Shown here: positions 1-7,222 of the stretch, one piece after another
How positions within the stretch are numbered: position 1 is the first letter of the stretch
How the letters are laid out: the number at the start of each line of letters is the position of its first letter
Assembly: GCA_016710965.1 (NCBI GenBank)
Contig: JADJTW010000008.1
Span: 1 to 64,000 of the forward strand
Direction of reading: 5' to 3'
From: Flavobacteriales bacterium
GTDB taxonomy: Bacteria > Bacteroidota > Bacteroidia > Flavobacteriales_F > PHOS-HE28
Length of the DNA: 64,000 nt
Translations under genes and position numbers: made by a program
Notes under the pieces: model-generated
The model's database searches: none
What the model saw: the letters and a program-made list of their open reading frames with translations, nothing else
What the model was told of the DNA's origin: nothing

Positions 1-1366
1 TCTCCACGAACTTGGGCAGTGCGATGGAACCGAGGTTGCACACGGCCACTTCATCGGGGCTGGTGTACTCGATGATCTCCGTGCAGAGGTTGGAGCTCTT
101 GATGGTGCCCAGGTTCTGCTGGTTGCTCTTGCTGTTGGCGGCGTCCTTGAAGAGGATGTAGGGCGTGCCGGTCTCGATCTGGCTCTCGAGGATCTTGAAC
201 CAGAGGTCCTGCGCCTTGATGCTCTCGCGGCCCTTGCCTTCGGCCTCGTACTTCTCATACAGCTCTTCGAACTTGGCGCCGAAGGTGTCCGCGAGGCCGG
301 GGCATTCGTTGGGGCACATCAGTGTCCACATGCCGCCTTGCTCCACACGCTTCATGAAGAGGTCGGGGATCCACATGGCGAAGAAGAGGTCGCGGGCGCG
401 CATCTCTTCCTTGCCGTGGTTCTTCTTCAGCTCCAGGAAGTCGAACACGTCGGCGTGCCAGGGCTCCAGGTAGATGGCGAAGCTGCCTTTGCGCTTTCCG
501 CCGCCCTGGTCCACGTAACGCGCGGTGTCGTTGAAGACGCGCAGCATGGGCACGATGCCGTTGCTGGTGCCGTTGGTGCCTTTGATGTAGCTGCCCTTCG
601 CGCGCAGGTTGTGTACGCTGAGGCCGATGCCACCGGCGCTCTGGCTGATCTGCGCGCACTGCTTAAGGGTATCGTAGATGCCGCTGATGCTGTCGTCCTT
701 CAGTTGAAGGAGGAAGCAGCTGCTCATCTGCGGCTTGGGCGAACCGGCGTTGAAGAGCGTGGGTGTGGCGTGGGTGTACCAGCCTTCGCTCAGGTCGTTG
801 TAGGTGCGGATGGCGCTATCGATGTCCGTCTTGTGGATGCCGATGGCCACACGCATGAGCATGTGCTGCGGACGCTCCACCACCTGCCCGTGCAGGCGCA
901 ACAGGTAGCTGCGCTCGAGTGTCTTGAAGCCGAAGAAGTCGTAGTTGAAGTCGCGGTCGTAGATGATGGCGCTGTCCAATACATCGGCGTTCTTCGCGAT
1001 GATCTCGGCCACATCATCGGCCAGCAGTGCGGCCTTGGCACCCGTCTTCGGGTCCATATAGGTGTAGAGGTCCTTCATGGTCTCGCTGAAGGACTTCTTG
1101 GTGTTCTTGTGCAGGTTGCTCACGGCGATGCGGCTCGCGAGCAGCGCATAGTCCGGGTGCTTCACCGTCATGGTGGCGGCCACCTCGGCAGTGAGGTTGT
1201 CCAATTGCGAAGTGGTAACACCATCGAAGATGCCGTCGATCACCTTGAGGGTGACCTGCGTGGCATCCACGCTGGGATCCAGTTCGTAGCAGAGCTTCTT
1301 AACACGGGCGGTGATCTTGTCGAACTTCACTGCCTCCCGGCGGCCGTCGCGCTTGATGACGTACAT
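1..1366 (-). CDS. nrdA: Ribonucleoside-diphosphate reductase, alpha (large) subunit, 3' end outside window
   Basis: This is the catalytic subunit of class I ribonucleotide reductase, which converts ribonucleoside diphosphates to deoxy forms. About 455 N-terminal residues are visible. An ATP-cone-like N-terminus (starting MYVIKRDGRREAVKFDKI, residues 1-90) suggests allosteric control by ATP/dATP. The barrel carries SSCFLLQLKDDS with the first redox cysteine, the GGIGLSVHNLR stretch, and the catalytic NLCTEI motif with the thiyl-radical cysteine at about residue 428. The ATG at 1364-1366 is chosen because it opens directly into the ATP cone and is preceded by an AGGAAG-like purine run. It lies 272 bp downstream of nrdB on the same strand, so the pair is probably one transcription unit. 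The C-terminal redox cysteines lie beyond the left edge. Confidence 0.97.
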   Translation of the reverse strand, partial: MYVIKRDGRREAVKFDKITARVKKLCYELDPSVDATQVTLKVIDGIFDGVTTSQLDNLTAEVAATMTVKHPDYALLASRIAVSNLHKNTKKSFSETMKDLYTYMDPKTGAKAALLADDVAEIIAKNADVLDSAIIYDRDFNYDFFGFKTLERSYLLRLHGQVVERPQHMLMRVAIGIHKTDIDSAIRTYNDLSEGWYTHATPTLFNAGSPKPQMSSCFLLQLKDDSISGIYDTLKQCAQISQSAGGIGLSVHNLRAKGSYIKGTNGTSNGIVPMLRVFNDTARYVDQGGGKRKGSFAIYLEPWHADVFDFLELKKNHGKEEMRARDLFFAMWIPDLFMKRVEQGGMWTLMCPNECPGLADTFGAKFEELYEKYEAEGKGRESIKAQDLWFKILESQIETGTPYILFKDAANSKSNQQNLGTIKSSNLCTEIIEYTSPDEVAVCNLGSIALPKFVE

Positions 1367-1571
1367 GCTTTTCTTCCTGGTATTAGCCCTTCACTTCGGC
1401 TCCCGCTTGGGCGAAGGGTGGTTGGTGGTTCGTTCTCCCCTTGGTGGCGTTCGGCGTGCCTGGCGTCGACCGGGGTTCTAAAAGTCCTTCCTCTCTTTTA
1501 CTTGTCCGAAGTCGTCGTTCGGCTCTTCGTCAACTGATCAATGTGAGTTCCGTGGAATGCAGTTCTCAATA

Positions 1572-1632
1572 GGCAGTTGCAGTAGGCAGGGCACGTTGGG
1601 AGTTCTCGGCCCACTGCTACTGCCTACTGCCG
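1572..1632. repeat. Inverted repeat made of 7-bp GGCAGTA units in the nrdB-nrdA gap
   Basis: The gap of 272 bp between nrdB and nrdA (1367-1638) holds no gene but has this structure. The left arm (1572-1592) and right arm (1610-1632) are each built from degenerate copies of GGCAGTA. The perfect core is GCAGTAGGCAG at 1579-1589 against its complement at 1620-1630. A direct repeat AGTTCTC occurs at 1561-1567 and 1601-1607. The hairpin could form in the nrdBA mRNA, but no T-run follows it, so it does not look like a terminator. The design matches the arms around the four-helix-bundle gene at 62672-63234. Confidence 0.75.
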
Positions 1633-1638
1633 CTTCAC

Positions 1639-2664
1639 TTAAAAATCCGCGTCCAGCGTGAACTTGGCTTCGTTCTTATCGCTGTTGTTGAGCACTCCGG
1701 CTTTCTGGTACTCGCCCACGCGCTTCTCGAAGAAGTTGGTCTTGCCCTGGAGGGAGATCATCTCCATGAAGTCGAAGGGGTTCATGGCATGGTAGATCTT
1801 CTCGTTGCCCAGTTCCACCAATAGGCGGTCGGCCACGAACTCGATGTACTGCTGCATCAGCTTGGCGTTCATGCCGATGAGGTTCACGGGCAGCGCGTCG
1901 CTCACGAACTCCTTCTCGATCTCCACCGCATCGCGGATGATCGCTTCCACCGTCTTCTTGGGCAGCTTGTTGATGAGGTGCTTGGTGTAGAGCAGACATG
2001 CGAAGTCGCAGTGCAGACCTTCGTCGCGGCTGATCAGCTCATTGCTGAAGGTGAGGCCCGGCATGAGGCCGCGCTTCTTCAGCCAGAAGATGGAGCAGAA
2101 GCTGCCGCTGAAGAAGATGCCCTCCACGGCGGCGAAGGCGATGAGGCGTTCGGCGAAGCTGCCTTTGTCGATCCAGCGCAGCGCCCAATCGGCCTTCTTC
2201 TTCACGCAGTCCACCGTTTCGATGGCGTGCAGGAGCCGCTCCTTCTCCAACGGGTCCTTGATGTAGGTGTCGATCAGCAGGGAGTAGGTCTCGCTGTGGA
2301 TGTTCTCCATGGCGATCTGGAAGCCGTAGAAGAAGCGCGCCTCGGGGTATTGCACTTCGTGGAGGAAGTTCTCAGCGAGGTTCTCGTTCACGATGCCGTC
2401 GCTGGCGGCGAAGAAGGCGAGCACATGCTTGATGAAGAAGCGCTCGTCGTCGTTGAGCTTGTCAGCCCAATCCACGAGGTCGGCGTGGAGGTCGATCTCC
2501 TCGGCGGTCCAGAAGCTGGCCTCGTGCTTCTTGTAGAAGCTCCAGATGTCGTGGTGCTGTATGGGGAAGATGACGAAGCGGTCCTTGTTGTCCTTCAGGA
2601 GCGGCTCGTTGGCCGCGGCCACATCATCGGGGAGCGGCATGCTCATCTGGGTATCGTTGCTCAT
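1639..2664 (-). CDS. nrdB: Ribonucleoside-diphosphate reductase, beta (radical) subunit
   Basis: This is the R2 subunit that houses the di-iron tyrosyl-radical cofactor and feeds the radical to NrdA. Visible metal ligands are Asp58 (in EEIDL), Glu120 and His123 (in AMENIHSETY), and the RDEGLH motif near the C-terminal half. Tyr127 in ENIHSETY is the expected radical tyrosine, so this is a tyrosyl-radical enzyme and not a tyrosine-less variant. The protein ends in FTLDADF, the tail that docks into the large subunit in eukaryotic-type R2 proteins. Its 341 residues match the family. It precedes nrdA on the minus strand and has a good promoter candidate at 2779-2809. Confidence 0.98.
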   Translation of the reverse strand: MSNDTQMSMPLPDDVAAANEPLLKDNKDRFVIFPIQHHDIWSFYKKHEASFWTAEEIDLHADLVDWADKLNDDERFFIKHVLAFFAASDGIVNENLAENFLHEVQYPEARFFYGFQIAMENIHSETYSLLIDTYIKDPLEKERLLHAIETVDCVKKKADWALRWIDKGSFAERLIAFAAVEGIFFSGSFCSIFWLKKRGLMPGLTFSNELISRDEGLHCDFACLLYTKHLINKLPKKTVEAIIRDAVEIEKEFVSDALPVNLIGMNAKLMQQYIEFVADRLLVELGNEKIYHAMNPFDFMEMISLQGKTNFFEKRVGEYQKAGVLNNSDKNEAKFTLDADF

Positions 2665-3090
2665 CGGATCGGGGAATCTTTCGGGGACGACGGATCAGAG
2701 GGGGAAGGCCCCCGGAAATTTCTTCTCGGGCTGGTTGTTGGTTCCGTTCGCGACGGGGTGGGCGTCGTTGGCGGGACACAAAAATGGATCGGCGAGGGGG
2801 CAACGACAAGCGGTGAATCGCTCCAACTGTTCGGAGTTTTCAACACGGGCAAGTTCCTCAGTGCTGGCGGGACGTTGATCGCGCGAGGACATGTGCAAGG
2901 GATTTCTTTTCACGATCCGTTAACAATGCACAAAGCGCGCGGCAGCAGGGCGGATGCGGGAGCACGTGGAGCGGGATTGCTTGCGCGGCGGGAGCTTGCG
3001 CGCGACGATGGCGAACGATCGCAGGCTGCGATGGAGAAAGAGGAATGCGGGTTCACGCGGAGGCGCGACGGGAGCGGGGAATTCCCTTCG
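2665..3090. other. Gene-free stretch upstream of nrdB
   Basis: These 426 bp separate nrdB from the end of the GIY-YIG gene. I see no convincing coding sequence on either strand. The part next to nrdB carries its promoter candidate (2779-2809). The part from about 2930 to 3090 is a GC-rich run with no recognisable structure and no NrdR-box pair that I could find. Confidence 0.6.
2779..2809 (-). promoter_or_regulatory. Candidate sigma-A promoter of nrdB
   Basis: Reading the minus strand, TTG (2809-2807) is followed after 20 nt by CATTTTTG (2786-2779). This fits the Bacteroidota TTG-N19/20-TAnnTTTG promoter apart from C instead of T at the first -7 position. The 5' leader to the nrdB ATG would be about 110 nt. 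Confidence 0.5.
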
Positions 3091-3504
3091 CTAGTCGCGA
3101 TCAACGCGCCTGCCCTGAGCAATGGCGAAGCGGCACTCCGCAGAGCGCGAAGCGATCGAGGAGTCGAAGGGCGGGCTTGAAGGACCTTCAATCGACTTGT
3201 TCCGATGATGGCTTTCGTTCTTGCATTCCGCCAACGAAGGCAGATCGTTCCACCGCTCCTTGATCACCGCTTCCTTTTTCGCCCTGGACCATCCCTTCAA
3301 CTTCTTCTCCCACGCTCGCGCTTGATCATGCGTTCCATCCGGGAAGTGCTGAGCGTAAACCATCTCAACTGGTCGCCGAGTGAAGGTGTACGCATCCCTT
3401 CTCAGGCCTTGTTGATGTTGCTCCAGTCGGCGCATGGGGTCGTCGGTAAGACCCGTGTAGTAGCTATTGTCGGCACAACGCAAGATGTAGACGTACAGCG
3501 CCAT
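3091..3504 (-). CDS. Small GIY-YIG nuclease-domain protein with repeat-encoded C-terminus
   Basis: This 137-residue protein has a UvrC/Slx1-like GIY-YIG fold: YVYILRC and YYTGLT supply the two signature strands, RRLEQH the conserved arginine, and the later helix contains WEKKLKGWSRAKKEA. Stand-alone copies of about 90 residues are common in Bacteroidota, and their function is unproven. Here the recognisable domain ends near ERWNDLPSLAE; the remaining 40 or so residues are encoded by a repeat that is also present, inverted, upstream of the gene. I chose the ATG at 3502-3504 (MALYVYIL); an in-frame ATG five codons upstream is also possible. It stands alone between nrdB and the DUF3109 gene. Confidence 0.85.
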   Translation of the reverse strand: MALYVYILRCADNSYYTGLTDDPMRRLEQHQQGLRRDAYTFTRRPVEMVYAQHFPDGTHDQARAWEKKLKGWSRAKKEAVIKERWNDLPSLAECKNESHHRNKSIEGPSSPPFDSSIASRSAECRFAIAQGRRVDRD

Positions 3505-3557
3505 GATGTGAAAATACATCCTTCGGGGCCCACCCTTCGACTCCGCTCAGGGAGGGC
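3111..3557. mobile_element. Putative GIY-YIG cassette bounded by inverted repeats
   Basis: GGAGTCGAAGGGCGGGC at 3160-3176 is repeated in inverted form at 3528-3544 with one mismatch in 17. Beyond it, TGCCCTGAGC (3111-3120) corresponds to GCTCAGGGAGGGC on the far side (3545-3557), separated in the left arm by an extra 39 bp. The core CCCTGAGCGGAGTCGAAGGG is an imperfect palindrome of the REP-like type scattered through many Bacteroidota genomes. The left arm overlaps the end of the GIY-YIG reading frame. No target duplication or transposase is visible. The mobile nature is inference from the symmetry and from the coding sequence running into the repeat. Confidence 0.55.
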
Positions 3558-3587
3558 GGGATCCTCAGCGCTACGCCCAGGGATCCT

Positions 3588-4178
3588 TTACTTCTTCCTC
3601 TTCGGCGCCTTTTCCCACTCCGTGTGGATCACCTCGAGCTCATCGTACCACTGCTGGCCATAAGCGCGCACGAGCGCATCCTTCAGGAAGCGATACACGG
3701 GCACATCGAGCTTCGCGCCGCATTCGCACGCTGGTTTGCAGATCGGCCACTTGTGGTAGTTCAGGCCATCGTGCTCCTTCAGCTTCACCACCCGGATCGG
3801 ATAGAGATGACAGCTGATCGGCTTGCGGAAGGGGATCGCTCCATCCTTCCATGCCTTCTCCACGCCGCACAGTGCGATGCCTTTCTCATCGAACACGGTG
3901 AATGCACATTCCTTCCGTCCTTCCACCAATGTGGTCACGAGGTCGCCGTCACTGTCCACTTCGCTCACGCCATGCTCATCGATCGCGCGCTGCCCCTTCT
4001 CCGGGATGTAGGGCTTGATCTTCGGCCAGAGCTTCTTCAACTGCTCGGCCTCGTCCTTCTCCAACGGCGCACCGCTCTCGCCGGCAACACAACACGCGCC
4101 CTTGCAGGCGTTGAGGTCGCAGACGAAACGTTTCTCGAAGAGGTCTTCGGAGACGAGGGTGTTGCGGTGCTCGATCAC
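3588..4178 (-). CDS. DUF3109 family cysteine-rich protein
   Basis: This 196-residue protein of unknown function matches DUF3109, a family related to YkgJ-type Zn/Fe-S cluster proteins. Conserved cysteine groups are visible: CDLNACKGACC near residue 20, KECAF and ALCGVEKAW in the middle, ISCHLYPIR, and CKPACECG near residue 150, plausibly binding a metal cluster. It starts with GTG (4176-4178), four nt after a TAGCTTCG -7-like box, which suggests a leaderless message. It follows the AbiEii-type toxin gene by 19 bp on the same strand, so read-through from upstream is also possible. The C-terminus ends in a basic PKRKK tail. Confidence 0.9.
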   Translation of the reverse strand: MIEHRNTLVSEDLFEKRFVCDLNACKGACCVAGESGAPLEKDEAEQLKKLWPKIKPYIPEKGQRAIDEHGVSEVDSDGDLVTTLVEGRKECAFTVFDEKGIALCGVEKAWKDGAIPFRKPISCHLYPIRVVKLKEHDGLNYHKWPICKPACECGAKLDVPVYRFLKDALVRAYGQQWYDELEVIHTEWEKAPKRKK

Positions 4179-4182
4179 GCGG

Positions 4183-4190
4183 CGAAGCTA
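4183..4190 (-). promoter_or_regulatory. -7 box TAGCTTCG next to the DUF3109 start
   Basis: On the minus strand TAGCTTCG ends four nt before the GTG start at 4178. It is one of a set of such boxes in this window placed directly before start codons. No clear TTG is seen at the -33 position. Confidence 0.4.
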
Positions 4191-4197
4191 GAGGTGG

Positions 4198-4824
4198 TCA
4201 GCGCAGAAACTCCTCAACCGCATTGCGAACGACCTGCTTCACACCTTCCCATGTTTGTTGCTTCAAGCTTACCGGTACTTCGCTCTCCTCCGCATCGGCG
4301 TAGTACACCAGCGCATTGGGTATGCTGATCGCGAGCATCTGATTGGGGTACTTCCGGGCGTGACAGTCGATCACACTTGCTAAGGTGCGGTGGCGAATGA
4401 GTTCGGCAAGGTCCCAGAAGTCCTTCTTGCGTCCCCGGCCGAGAATAGCTTGGACCTTCATTGCGGCGATATCGTCATCAGCGTACATCCGAACGTCACC
4501 GACGGTTGTAACCTCTGCGATCCTCGGATGCGGGTAGCGCACGATATCCACCTTGATCCCGTCGATGAAGCAGAACACGCCTATCGACTTTTGGGCAGGG
4601 GGCTCATAGCGGAACGAGGCCCCGAATTCGGACCGAAGCGCTTCGACCATCGCCTCATGCTGAAGTTCATGGCCGAACAAATCGAGGTCCACGGATAATC
4701 GATGACCATACCGAAGCGCCAATGCCGTTCCACCCACCAACGCGAACTGGTCGAGTGCCTCAAGCCGCATCAGGCGCTCTAGTATGGGAAGAGTCCCGGG
4801 GAGGAGCGCCTCAGTATGTAGCAT
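4198..4824 (-). CDS. AbiEii/AbiGii-type nucleotidyltransferase toxin
   Basis: This 208-residue protein has the DNA-polymerase-beta-like nucleotidyltransferase core of the AbiEii family: GGTALALRYGHR followed by SVDLDLF (metal-binding aspartates), then DGIKVDIVRYPHP and, further on, DIAAMKVQAILGRGRKKDFWDL, which holds the conserved lysines and aspartate. AbiEii proteins are toxins of type IV toxin-antitoxin and phage abortive-infection systems. Its start overlaps the upstream small gene (4779-5078) by 46 bp, the usual antitoxin-toxin arrangement. I cannot tell from sequence whether it is a defence system or a plasmid-type stabilising pair. Confidence 0.85.
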   Translation of the reverse strand: MLHTEALLPGTLPILERLMRLEALDQFALVGGTALALRYGHRLSVDLDLFGHELQHEAMVEALRSEFGASFRYEPPAQKSIGVFCFIDGIKVDIVRYPHPRIAEVTTVGDVRMYADDDIAAMKVQAILGRGRKKDFWDLAELIRHRTLASVIDCHARKYPNQMLAISIPNALVYYADAEESEVPVSLKQQTWEGVKQVVRNAVEEFLR

Positions 4825-5078
4825 CGGAAATTCTCAAGGGGCTCGCCGACCACTGCGCTGGCGAGGTGCATGCGTTGCTCCGGCAAGAATTTGGCGTTCA
4901 ACAATACGGCCCTCACCTTCTCATCGCCATAGTACCTTCTACAGTTCCTTATGTCCTCCACATCGCCACGCTCGAACACCCGTTCGATCACGAAGGTCGC
5001 CTTCACATCGTAGTCTAACTTCTCAAAATCCACATCCCAGAAGATACGGCGGGCGAGGACGGGCTTCACGGATGGCAT
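4779..5078 (-). CDS. DUF6922-like putative antitoxin of the AbiEii pair
   Basis: This 99-residue protein starts near RRIFWDVDFEKLDYDV and continues with a basic, helical region (FVIERVFERGDVEDIRNCRRYYG), typical of the DUF6922 family found beside AbiEii-type toxins in Bacteroidota. By analogy with AbiEi it is likely to act as a repressor and antitoxin, but no catalytic residues are expected and none are seen. It overlaps the toxin start by 46 bp, so the two are translationally coupled. The ATG at 5076-5078 is the only sensible start; the gene lies 19 bp after the preceding small membrane-protein gene. Confidence 0.75.
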   Translation of the reverse strand: MPSVKPVLARRIFWDVDFEKLDYDVKATFVIERVFERGDVEDIRNCRRYYGDEKVRAVLLNAKFLPEQRMHLASAVVGEPLENFRCYILRRSSPGLFPY

Positions 5079-5097
5079 ATGGCGAAGGTAACGCCGC

Positions 5098-5358
5098 TCA
5101 TGCGAGCAGCCACCAGCCTGTAGCGAACAGGAGGACGACGGTGGCGACCAGCACTATCCGCTCCCAAACCAAACGACTTCGACGCTCAGCATCCAACTTT
5201 CCCCTTAGGGCTTCTCGCACCTCCCATGTCATCGGTTTCAAGAACTCCGGATTGACGCGCTGCGATGCTCTTACCTCTCGGTCAAATGGATTCCGGCGTG
5301 GACGAGTGTTTGCCTTAGCTCGAGCGATCATGTCCATGACGTGCCCAGCAAAGCTCAT
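5098..5358 (-). CDS. Small single-pass membrane protein, conserved in Flavobacteriales
   Basis: This 86-residue protein begins MSFAGHVMDMIARAKAN, continues with a basic, charged middle (FDREVRASQR, then EVREALRGKLDAERRSR), and ends with one hydrophobic helix (about residues 66-84) and the tail GWWLLA. I recognise the layout from small Flavobacteriales proteins of unknown function that begin M-S-(Y/F)-A. The ATG at 5356-5358 is preferred over one 24 codons upstream because the extra segment has no family counterpart. It is divergent from glyS and lies just upstream of the AbiEii pair. Confidence 0.7.
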   Translation of the reverse strand: MSFAGHVMDMIARAKANTRPRRNPFDREVRASQRVNPEFLKPMTWEVREALRGKLDAERRSRLVWERIVLVATVVLLFATGWWLLA

Positions 5359-5477
5359 GGCACCAAGATAAGGCGCCCCGCTTCGTTGAGTACGTGCAGA
5401 AGAGCTGCCGATTGGGAGCGATTCCCCCATCTTTGCGCCGGCGACGCTGAAGGTTTCCAGAGCGCACGCTCCACTAT

Positions 5478-7019
5478 ATGAGCAATCAAGAAGACCGTCT
5501 CAAGACGCTTATCGGTCATGCCAAAGAGTATGGCTTCGTGTTCCCCAGTAGCGAGATCTACGATGGCCTGAGCGCCACGTACGACTACGGCCCTTATGGC
5601 GCCGAGCTGAAGAACAACATCCGGCAATACTGGTGGGCCGCCATGACGAAGCTCAACGAGAACATCGTGGGCATCGATGCGGCCATCTTCATGCACCCCA
5701 CGGTGTGGAAGGCCAGCGGGCACGTGGACGCCTTCAACGATCCGCTCATCGACAACAAGGACAGCAAGAAGCGTTACCGCGCGGACGTGCTCTTGGAAGA
5801 TCACATCGCCAAGTACGCGGACAAGATCGAGAAGGAGGTGGAGAAGGGGAAGAAGAAGTTCGGCGAGGCCTTCGATGAAGCGCAGTTCCGGGCGACCAAT
5901 CCCAACGTGAAGCGTTCGCAGGAACGCATCGATGCGGTGGAGGGGCGCATGAAAGCCGCGCTCGAAGCGAACGACCTCGAAGCGGTGCGCCAATTGATCC
6001 TCGATGAAGAGATCAAGTGCCCCGTGAGCGGCACCGCCAACTGGACCGAAGTGCGGCAGTTCAACCTGATGTTCGCCACGGAGCTCGGCAGCGTGAGCGG
6101 CGAGAGCAGCACGATCTATCTGCGTCCCGAGACCGCCCAGGGCATCTTCGTCAACTTCCTCAACGTGCAGAAGAGCGCACGCATGAAGATCCCCTTCGGC
6201 ATTGCGCAGACAGGCAAGGCCTTCCGCAACGAGATCGTGGCGCGGCAGTTCATCTTCCGCATGCGCGAGTTCGAGCAGATGGAGATGCAGTTCTTCGTGA
6301 AGCCGGGAACCGAGATGGAGTGGTACAGCACCTGGAAGGAGAAACGGATCGCGTGGCACCGCGCTTTGGGCATGCCGGTGGAGAACTACCGTTTCCACGA
6401 CCACATCAAATTGGCGCATTATGCGAACGCGGCCTGCGATATCGAGTTCAAGTTCTCCTTCGGCTTCAAGGAGCTGGAAGGGATCCACTCCCGTACTGAC
6501 TTCGATCTGAAGAAGCACGAGGAATTCAGCGGCAGGAAACTGCAGTACTTCGATCCCGAGACGAACGAGAGCTACGTGCCTTTCGTGGTGGAAACATCGA
6601 TCGGCCTGGACCGCATGTTCCTCGCCGTGTTGAGCGCCGCATACGAAGAAGAGAAGCTGGAGAACGGCGAGGACCGCGTGGTGCTTCGCATCCCTGCTCC
6701 GCTGGCACCCGTCAAGGTGGCCGTGATGCCGCTGGTGAAGAAGGACGGACTGCCCGAGAAAGCGCGTGCGATCATCGACGGCTTGAAGCTCTCGCACAAC
6801 TGCCAGTACGACGAGAAGGACAGCATCGGCAAACGCTATCGCCGTCAGGATGCCATCGGTTCGCCGTATTGCATCACCGTGGATTACGACACGATGACGA
6901 ACGACACCGTGACGATCCGCGACCGCGATACGATGCTGCAGGAGCGTGTGGCCATCGCCGACCTCGACCGGATCGTGAGCGAGAAGGTGGATCTACGGAA
7001 GCTGTTGAAGCAGTTGTAA
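5478..7019 (+). CDS. glyS: Glycine--tRNA ligase (homodimeric class II)
   Basis: It attaches glycine to tRNA-Gly. The 513 residues correspond to the single-chain, eukaryote/archaea-type enzyme. Class II motifs are visible: SSEIYDGLSATYDYGPYG (N-terminal recognition), RPETAQGIFVNF, GIAQTGKAFRNEI (motif 2), REFEQMEMQFF, and TSIGLDRMF (motif 3), followed by the C-terminal anticodon-binding domain beginning near APVKVAVMPLVKK. The ATG at 5478 directly precedes the conserved N-terminus. A CATCTTTG -7-like box lies about 40 nt upstream (near 5433). The tRNA-Leu gene follows 39 bp downstream. Confidence 0.98.
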   Translation: MSNQEDRLKTLIGHAKEYGFVFPSSEIYDGLSATYDYGPYGAELKNNIRQYWWAAMTKLNENIVGIDAAIFMHPTVWKASGHVDAFNDPLIDNKDSKKRYRADVLLEDHIAKYADKIEKEVEKGKKKFGEAFDEAQFRATNPNVKRSQERIDAVEGRMKAALEANDLEAVRQLILDEEIKCPVSGTANWTEVRQFNLMFATELGSVSGESSTIYLRPETAQGIFVNFLNVQKSARMKIPFGIAQTGKAFRNEIVARQFIFRMREFEQMEMQFFVKPGTEMEWYSTWKEKRIAWHRALGMPVENYRFHDHIKLAHYANAACDIEFKFSFGFKELEGIHSRTDFDLKKHEEFSGRKLQYFDPETNESYVPFVVETSIGLDRMFLAVLSAAYEEEKLENGEDRVVLRIPAPLAPVKVAVMPLVKKDGLPEKARAIIDGLKLSHNCQYDEKDSIGKRYRRQDAIGSPYCITVDYDTMTNDTVTIRDRDTMLQERVAIADLDRIVSEKVDLRKLLKQL

Positions 7020-7058
7020 GCCATTCTATCTTCGGCGCCCCAATATGGTTGGGCACCC

Positions 7059-7140
7059 ACCCAGGTGGCGGAATTGGTAGACGCGCTGGTCTCAAACACC
7101 AGTGATGCAAGTCGTGCGGGTTCGACTCCCGCCCTGGGTA
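7059..7140 (+). tRNA. tRNA-Leu (anticodon CAA)
   Basis: The acceptor stem pairs ACCCAGG (7059-7065) with CCTGGGT (7133-7139), and the discriminator is A7140. The anticodon stem-loop is CTGGT-CTCAAAC-ACCAG with anticodon CAA (reads UUG). The T arm is GCGGG-TTCGACT-CCCGC (7116-7132). A long variable arm is present, as expected for leucine. The CCA end is not encoded. Confidence 0.96.
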
Positions 7141-7147
7141 CGAAAGC

Positions 7148-7222
7148 CATTAGCCCATGTGCTCATGTCCTTTCCAAAGATCGTCGTGTGGGCCCATGGA
7201 CACATGAACACATGGCCAAATG
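7148..7222. repeat. Inverted repeat made of 8-bp CACATGAA-type units
   Basis: The left arm (7148-7170) and right arm (7198-7222) match over 18 of 21 positions when one is inverted (CATT-GCCCATGTGCTCATGT against CATT-GGCCATGTGTTCATGT). The right side reads as tandem 8-mers CCCATGGA, CACATGAA, CACATGGC, CAAATG. The spacer between arms is 27 nt and holds no gene. The right arm contains the ATG assigned as the dCMP-deaminase start at 7220, so this gene has lost or never had a conventional ribosome-binding site. Confidence 0.7.

Noticed and set aside
338..1537. A plus-strand frame opposite nrdA
   Set aside because: The minus strand encodes NrdA with intact ATP cone and NLCTEI motif; the plus frame is a shadow.
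5355..6797. A 480-codon minus-strand frame opposite glyS
   Set aside because: glyS motifs are complete on the plus strand; the antisense product is His/Leu/Ala-rich with no recognisable fold.
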